IMG/VR virus record: IMGVR_UViG_3300031957_001881
Coordinates: 1-27,587 of that record
Direction: 5' to 3' (one strand)
Origin: a virus
DNA: 27,587 nt
Part shown: positions 17,564 through 25,400 of the stretch, one piece after another
Layout of the letters: each line of letters opens with the position of its first letter
How positions within the stretch are numbered: position 1 is the stretch's first letter
Notes under the pieces: model-generated
What the model was told of the DNA's origin: nothing
Database searches by the model: none
The model's input: the letters and a program-made list of their open reading frames with translations, nothing else
Translations under genes and position numbers: made by a program

Positions 17564-19405
17564 ATGAATATAAAAGCAGATTCAACAATAGTAGCCTCAG
17601 CAGGTGCTTTAGCAAGAGCTAAGGTACCGTTCTCTATGAGAGGTATGACCGCTGGTTTGTTACAGCAAAGAGGCGAGTTATTGGATAGTATATCCACTAA
17701 CTTTGAAAAAAGCATGCAGGAGATTGAAGGTATAAACGCTGAGGCAAAAGAAGCTATGGAGAAGCTTGCTAAAAACGCGAATGACGGTACTGTAAACAAC
17801 GCGGGCGAAAGAGCTGAAATGCAAGACCAATTAGATACATATAGAGAAGAGTTAAAAAATATACCACTATTTGGTAAAGAAAATAAAAGAAAGAGGGCAG
17901 ACTTACTTTACAGAATAAATAAATATACTAAAGCTAGACAAACAGAGGGTCAAATAGGTAACGATATAATCACGTCTTACAACACAAACGCTTACGACGT
18001 TGGACTAACTGGAGCTCCATCTATAGCTTTTATTAAGAATGTTGCTAATCATTATAACGGTGACGCTACGGATGATTCTTTTAAAATAGAAACCGTAGAT
18101 GGAAAACGTGTGTTTTCTTTTACTTACACAGATGGAGATAATAAAACTACTTCTTTTGAAAGACAGTCTATAGAAGATATATCTAAACTACTTAGAAAAA
18201 GAGATACAAGTTCTATAACCTCTGTTAACACGATATTAAACGACGCAAGAAAAAGCGCTAAAAACAACACTAAACTTGAAAAGCAAGACGTGCTTCAGGA
18301 GATACAAAACAATCTTGAAGACCTATTTAGTAACAACCCAGACGGGTTTGCTAGTGTCGCAAGGACTAAAATGTTTGGTCAATCTACAAGTTATTATGAT
18401 GCTTTACATAATCCAGATAGCCCTGAGTCAAAACAGATACTTGATGTTCTGCTCAGCATGAAACCAGAGCTTGATGAAAATAATGATAATATAATTACAA
18501 AAGAAGATTTCGCTACTCCAGAAAACTACGAAGAATTTATAAAGTCACTGGTAGATCCTAATCCACAGGAAAGAACCTTAGCTCACTCTCTCGCGGCTAA
18601 GTTTTACGCTGACGAAGAAGGTGGTCGAGCTGTTGATTTAGGTATAAAGTATAGAGCTGACGAAGAAAAAACTGGTAGTGGTGGTGGTGATGACGGTGTA
18701 AATGGATTTTATAAATCAAACGCACTTTGGAACGGCCAACAAGTACCCGTAACAGCGCACGAAAAACTAAAAAGAAGAAATAGTATAATTGAAAGAGATA
18801 CTGTAGAAGGTAAATTTGGAAGATACGAGTGGGATGATTCCACTCAAATGTACGTAGAATATAACTTTGACGGCGAAAAAGTAGGGGAGTTAACGCCTTA
18901 TGGAGTTGCTCAACAGGAGCTAGCGGTAAGATCAAACGAAACGCGCAATCATAAGGATTTCCAAACTACACTAGACGCAGGTGGAGATGAAGGCCAAGAT
19001 GAAATAACCGGAGGCGCTGAATGGAGAGCGATAAATGTAGATAACGACGATGATGCCGCTAAAAATCTTAATAACTACTTTGCGGACACAGATTTTAGTA
19101 AAAAATACAAGTTTGTACCACAGTATGGTTCTACGGATGTTTTTCCAGGAGTCGATCCAAACCAAGACGGAATTTTAGGTGCAGACAATCCTCTTAGTGA
19201 TGACATAATGCTTGTAGATTTAAATACAGGAAACCCAGTTGTAGTGAACGGGAAGACACTTAGATTTGAAACTGGTATGTTAGGAGAAGAAGCAGCGCAA
19301 AAGATTATAGACGAAATAAATTCGATTGATATTCTAAAGCCTTATAGAGAGCAAAAAAGAAGACTACTAATGGACGCTGCTGCTGATCCAAATAATCCAA
19401 ATTAA
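17564..19405 (+). CDS. Internal virion-type protein with two calcium-loop-like motifs
   Basis: This 613-residue, mostly helical and charged protein lies between a small membrane-seeking protein and the giant 2625-residue protein, the usual place of the middle internal or cargo protein. Residues ~1-130 are helical (RGELLDSISTNFEKSMQEIE, FGKENKRKRADLLYRINKYT). Two acidic loops resemble EF-hand or dockerin calcium loops: DENNDNIITKED at ~304-315 and DPNQDGILGADN at ~531-542. There is a glycine-rich linker (SGGGDDGVNG) near 380. No catalytic motif was seen. It starts 11 bases after the upstream stop and ends 10 bases before the next gene. Cargo-protein assignment is by context; calcium binding is inferred from the loop pattern only. 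Confidence 0.55.
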   Translation: MNIKADSTIVASAGALARAKVPFSMRGMTAGLLQQRGELLDSISTNFEKSMQEIEGINAEAKEAMEKLAKNANDGTVNNAGERAEMQDQLDTYREELKNIPLFGKENKRKRADLLYRINKYTKARQTEGQIGNDIITSYNTNAYDVGLTGAPSIAFIKNVANHYNGDATDDSFKIETVDGKRVFSFTYTDGDNKTTSFERQSIEDISKLLRKRDTSSITSVNTILNDARKSAKNNTKLEKQDVLQEIQNNLEDLFSNNPDGFASVARTKMFGQSTSYYDALHNPDSPESKQILDVLLSMKPELDENNDNIITKEDFATPENYEEFIKSLVDPNPQERTLAHSLAAKFYADEEGGRAVDLGIKYRADEEKTGSGGGDDGVNGFYKSNALWNGQQVPVTAHEKLKRRNSIIERDTVEGKFGRYEWDDSTQMYVEYNFDGEKVGELTPYGVAQQELAVRSNETRNHKDFQTTLDAGGDEGQDEITGGAEWRAINVDNDDDAAKNLNNYFADTDFSKKYKFVPQYGSTDVFPGVDPNQDGILGADNPLSDDIMLVDLNTGNPVVVNGKTLRFETGMLGEEAAQKIIDEINSIDILKPYREQKRRLLMDAAADPNNPN

Positions 19406-19415
19406 ATAATATTAT

Positions 19416-22400
19416 ATGTACGAACTTAACGGCGAACAGGTAGACTTAGCTAGGCTTAAAGAGCTTGCGGGTAACTACAATATGGATGTAAACACTTACA
19501 TTCAAAAAATGACAGATAAAGGGCGACTTGTAGTAAAGCAGGGAGGTGCCGCTGCGACCGATGCGGGAGCGGTACCACAAATAGTACCCGTAGGTATGGA
19601 ATCAGCATCGGTAGATACTTCTTTGGGGCAACTATCAGCTAGTGAAGATGAGTTACCTGAGGATAAAGGGTGGTTTGAAGACATGTTCACCGCGATATCT
19701 GGAGGAGCTAAAGCTGGTTCAGGTGTTGGTGAAGCTTTTGACGTGTATAGACAAGGGCGTAATATATCAGAGGAAGATTTAAAGGGTTTTGTGAAAGCGG
19801 CAAACGCTATGACAGAAAATCCAGAAACAAACGAAGCTGCTTCTTGGAGGAAAGATACGGAAAAACATGGAGGTGGTTTCTTAGGAGGTTTTATGGGTTT
19901 ATTAGAAAACCCAGGTTACGCACCTCAGTTTATAGCATCATCTTTTGCTACTATGGTTTCTTCTTTAGTTGACTCAGAGGAAGTTGCAGCGGCTACCACG
20001 GTTGGAGCAGGTGTAGGATATGGTGCTGGAAGTGGTATTGGAGCTCTTGGAGGTTCTATAGGAGGTCCAATAGGAACAGCTTTAGGTTACGTTGGTGGTG
20101 GTGCTGCTGGAGCTATAGGTGGAGGTATGGCAGGGTTGGTTGGTGCTATGGAAACTGGTTTGACTTTAACAGATCTATTGAGAGATGAATTAGGGGATAA
20201 AGACTTTAACGAAAAAAACATAAGAGCTTTATTGAACGATAAAGACGTTATGGACAGAGTTAAATCAAGATCTTTAGCTAGAGGTTTAACTATTGGGGCT
20301 GTAGAAGGTTTAACCATGGGTTTATCTCGTGGGGTTGGTGGTAAAATTATCACTTCAGCCGCGACAAAAGGCGCTGTGGGTTTATCAAAAGCAGGTTTAA
20401 AAACAGGTGCTAAAGTAGCCGCAGCAACTACAGGTGTAGAGATGGTTGGTGGTGGTGGTGGTGAAGCTTTAGGTATGTTAGCTGCAGGACAAGAGCTTAA
20501 AGGAGAGGAGATATTCCTAGAGGCTATAGGTGAGGCAAAAGGTGCTGTTAACACTTCTGATATAGTTAAGTCAGCTCTGACAAATACTTCATATAAATTA
20601 AACGGCGAAGACGTTACTGCTGATAAGATAAAAGAGACAATAGATAACCCTAATACTTCAAAAGCTGATTTAGCTAAGATGAAGATAGAGGTTACTGGAG
20701 ATAAGGCGTTTGATAATTATGTTAAGAGTAAGCAAAATGACGCTATAATAGACTCTCAGATAGACACAAGAATTACAGACCAAAAAGATAGAGATAAGTT
20801 AACTGAATTAGAGATTGAAAGAGAGAAAGCTAAAGCAGATACTAAAAAAGAAGGAGCTTACAAGGTGCCAGATGCTGAAAAAAAACTGAGTGATATTGAG
20901 AATGAAATTTCAGATATTATTGGTAAGTATGAGGGTGCTGTAGGATATGGGGAAACTGAAACCGCTAAAGAAGTTGCTAAAGTTAGGCGTGATATAAAAA
21001 TATCAGATACTATAGCTTTTGCAGAGGCCGCAGGGAAAAAGATAGGTAAAGATGTACACGTGGCTGATGATAACGCAAGTGCTCAAGAGCTATTTAACAA
21101 AATAAGGGAAGAGCATAATAAGAACGCTGAAGAACATAACGCCGCTAACCCAGATGATCAAATAAAACTTATAAAAGACGAGGATGTCTCTAATGCAGAT
21201 GGTTTTATAGTTGGTGATTCTATTGTTATAAATAAAGATATAGCAGGAAAAAGGGGCGCTATATCTGTTGGATCGCATGAAATATTGCATGGCATTTTAG
21301 CGAAGCACATGCAAGGTTTAGATGTAAGTGGTAAAAAAGAGTTAATATCTAGCTTTAAAAATGTTTTAAGCGAAAAGCAACTTACGGCTGTTACGAAAAG
21401 ACTACAAGATAATTACCAAGAGCAAATACAAGAAGATCCAGAATTTTTAGAAACTACAGATGAGTGGTTTACAGCTTTTTCTGATGCTATTGAAAAAGGT
21501 CAAATAACTTTCGAAGACACTCTTTTTACTAAAATTAGAGATATACTTCACAAAGTGTTTAAGAGATACAATGTAAACAAGGAGTTCGCGGACGGTCAAG
21601 CTGCATATGATTTTTTAAAAGAATATCATAAAAACGTTCAAGAAGGAAAGCTTGGTAAAAGAGCTATAGCTTTAGCCGGTGGAGGTGTAACAGCTAGTGA
21701 AACTTCGTTTTCTAGATCTAAAGCCGTAGAAGCGGTTAACGCTATAGAAGATGTTATTAGAAAAGGTGCGTTAGGTAGAGATGGGAAATATACTAAAAAG
21801 GATTTCCAAGAAAGTAGAGAGTTTGATGATGTACTTGATTCTATTATCGAAAACGGTGGTGCTATAAATAGTTATATAAAAGCGGTTGTAAAAAGCCCTA
21901 AAGAAAGAGAAAAAGCTATAAGAATATTAGGTGAGCGATTGTTAAACTATGACCCACAGGCTCAAAGAAAAACAGACTCTACAGAGCCTGTGACTATCGG
22001 TGAGTTCTTAATGGCTAACAAAGATTTCGCTAGATTAGTCGCTAAAAAAGAGTTAGCCGTTGAAGGTCAAGAGCAAGCAACAACAACTAGCATAGATACT
22101 CAAGATCAATACGGTCGAACAGTATCTGAAACGATAGCTGACACTACTGAAGAAACAGTAGCTGATACTAAAAAGCAACAGAAGCAAAGAGTACTACAAA
22201 GTCTAGCGGAAGTTACTTTAGACAACAAGAAGATTATTAATCTTAAGACTCAGCTTAAAATAGCTGATCTTATAGAACAAAATCCAGCTAACTTAGAAGA
22301 GAGATTAACTGAGCTTGTTAAAAAAGAAGTTACTAAAGCCGTTCAAAAAGAAATGGGTGGTATTAGCTTTAAGAAGGGTGAGGTGAAAGTTAGTGAAGAG

Positions 22401-25400
22401 TACAAAGCTTTTATGGCTTTTAATTATGAAAACATAATTAAAGGTTTAGATGTTACCACTATAAAGAATAACTACAAAACGTTATTTGAATTAACTAAAA
22501 TAGGTGTAGAGGAAAAGCGAACTAAAAAAGCTGATAAACCTAGTCTTAAGAAAGATAGTAACTTTAGAAAGGCTGTATTCAAAATCGAGACTAACAAAGC
22601 TAAGTTTACAAAGTTCTTTACAGACACAGCTAGCGATGTTAAACCTCAATCACACTTTAACAAGCTAAGAGGTAGACAAGCAGGTTTAGCTAAGCTAATA
22701 GCAGAGGGAATAGTTAAAGATGCCATCAACACCGAGATTGAGGAAACATCGACTAATATAGATGCGATAGTTGAAGCTAAACTTCGTGACTTTGCTAATA
22801 AGCTTGATAGGCAAAAGTCAGAAGTGCTAGGTAATTACAATGACCAAGTTAAGTTTTCAAAATCTGAGGTTAAAGCTGCGGTTGATTTGAAAAACTTAAT
22901 AGAATCTGGTGAAATTGTATTTGACACCAATGGTAAAACTTTACCAAAATACACAAAAAAATATAGTAAAAAAGTTAGAGACTTTGTTTACAAAGAACTA
23001 TACACTGCTGGTTTGCTGAAAGATGTAAACGATTTAAAGTTTATCGGTGCGGCATTTAGAAAGCTAGTTAAAGCAGGTAAACGAGGTATACAGTATGAAG
23101 CGTTTTTAATAGATCAGGCTATAGCTATTGAGAAAAAGTATGGCAAAGATGTTCTTGAAGTTACCATGCGTGAGCCAAGCGAAAAAGGTGGTTTGCCTGA
23201 TATACAGATAAGAATACAAGGTCAACTGTTTAACATCGAGGCTAAAATGAGTAACGCTCAATATAGCAGCGTTACGTTTGCTGTTGATGCTGGTGGTAAT
23301 TTTATTATTAAAAAGGATTACACGTTCAACGACGCGTTAATGGAGGCGCTTGGTAAACCAGCACAAGAGAAAATAAATCAAGTTAAAAAGCATTTAAAAA
23401 AGAAATACGGGTATGACTGGGAAAATATAAGTGTTCTGCCTAGCGAGTATTACAACGACTTTAAAGAACTAGTAGGTACTACACTTGCGTCTATGGAAAT
23501 AGACTTAGACCTAGTAAGCGAAATATACAATAAAAAAGCCAACTACCCAGTTAGCACGATACAGTTAATGGGTAGAGGTTTGTTTCACATGGGTGATGGG
23601 CCTAATCCATTAAACCTACCCAAATTAGAGGGTAAAGCTGTTATTAACTTGCGAGTAATTCCTAATACTCAGTACACAAAGGTTGATATAAAAAACATAA
23701 ACAGCATGAGCGACACAGAGTTGTTAGCGCTTGCTGAAAAAATGAAAGACCCAGAATACTTTAGACCTGTTCAAAGGGTGGCTACAGACTTTGAGATGGG
23801 TTCAGCTAGTAGAAACGACTTGATTAAAGCTATAAAGGTTCAAAGAGCTAAAAGTTACTCAAGAATTAAAACAGGTCTAAAGACGCTTACGTTTAGAGCT
23901 ATACCAATAATACCTAAATCTACATTAGAAACCCTAAAGTCAGATAAAAGTATAGGTAGTTTAACTAGGCTTGACGCTTTAGTGCGTAGCAAAGAGGTTG
24001 CTGCCATGGAAACGCAAAGAAAAGCTAAAGAAGCTAAGATATTAAGTAACGCAGTTAAAACTTCAAGAGCTAGTTTTTCTAAATCAACTAGTAATGAAAA
24101 TATAGTAAAAGTTGGTAAATGGAATTTAGATATTTCCACTAAACAAGGTAAAAAAATAGCTGCAGAACTAGCCAATATAAAAACCGTTAGTTCTAGTGAG
24201 TTCAAGCGAGTAGGTAGATGGAGTTTAGATACCTCTACCAAAGAGGGTAAAAGTATACTAGCACAACTAGAAGAAATACCAACAGTTAGCTCTAGCGAAA
24301 CTAAAGGTATCACCGTATTAGACTTTGACGACACGTTAGCTACTACTAAGTCGGAGGTTATAGTTATAGATCCTAATATAACGCAAGAGAAACTTTTCAA
24401 CGGTAGCCCTAAGTCGTTTAAACAGCTAGGAGATCGCGCTGGGCTTGTCTTTCTAGCTAGTGAAGTTAGGGAAGCGGAGGCTTACGCTGAGTCAAATAGA
24501 GGTGAAGTTAAAGAAATATATGTTGATAAGTCTAAAATAGGTACAGAGGCACAATTGCTAAGCAAGATAGAGGAGTTAGGTTATAGCACCGAAGATGCTT
24601 TAGCTTATGAGCTTATTGACACTAGATTTCCAAACTCTCTTAAGCAAGGTGAAATAAGCAAAGTAATTAAAGCCTTAAAGAAAGATGGTTTGTCAGGTGT
24701 GGAATATACAGACGGAGCTCAGGTAACAGGTAAAAACACTAAAAGCACCGTGGTGTTTGATAAGTCTGCTATAAGCGAAACTCCAATAGGTTCTATGAAA
24801 ATAAATGCAGAGGAATTCGCGAAGCAAGGTGCGGGCCTACTAGCTCAAGGGGCTAAATTTGATTTTTCAGAATTTAACAAGGTTGTTGAAGGTAAAACAG
24901 CGCCGCTGTTTAATAAAGCTATGAAGCTTGCTGGTAAGTTTGGGACAGATAATATGTTTGTTTTAACCGCTAGATCTCCTGAGTCCGCTAAAGCTATTAA
25001 GCAGTTTTTAGATGCTCAAGGGTTAAATATACCTCTTAAGAATATAACAGGTTTAGGAAAGTCGGAAGCTGAGGCTAAAGCTTTGTGGATAGCTGAAAAA
25101 GTTGGTGAAGGTTACAACGACTTCTACTTTGCAGATGACGCTATTCAAAACGTGAAAGCTGTTAAGAATATGCTAGATCAATTTGACGTTAAGTCTAAAG
25201 TTCAGCAAGCCAGAGTGAAGTTTAGCCAAAGCATGGACGGTGAGTTTAACAAAATCCTTGAAGACATACTAGGCATAGAAGCTGTTAAAAGGTTCTCTAG
25301 CATGAAGGCTCGTAAAAGAGGTGAAAGTAAGGGTAAGTTTAGATTCTTTATACCTCCATCTCACGAGGACTTCGTTGGGCTACTCTACAACTTCATGGGT

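Noticed and set aside
18597-18935. A 112-codon open frame on the minus strand, and similar minus-strand frames elsewhere (for example 20087-20554 and 23855-24400).
   Set aside because: They lie wholly inside well-supported plus-strand genes, have low-complexity translations and no plausible start context, so they are shadows of the real frames.
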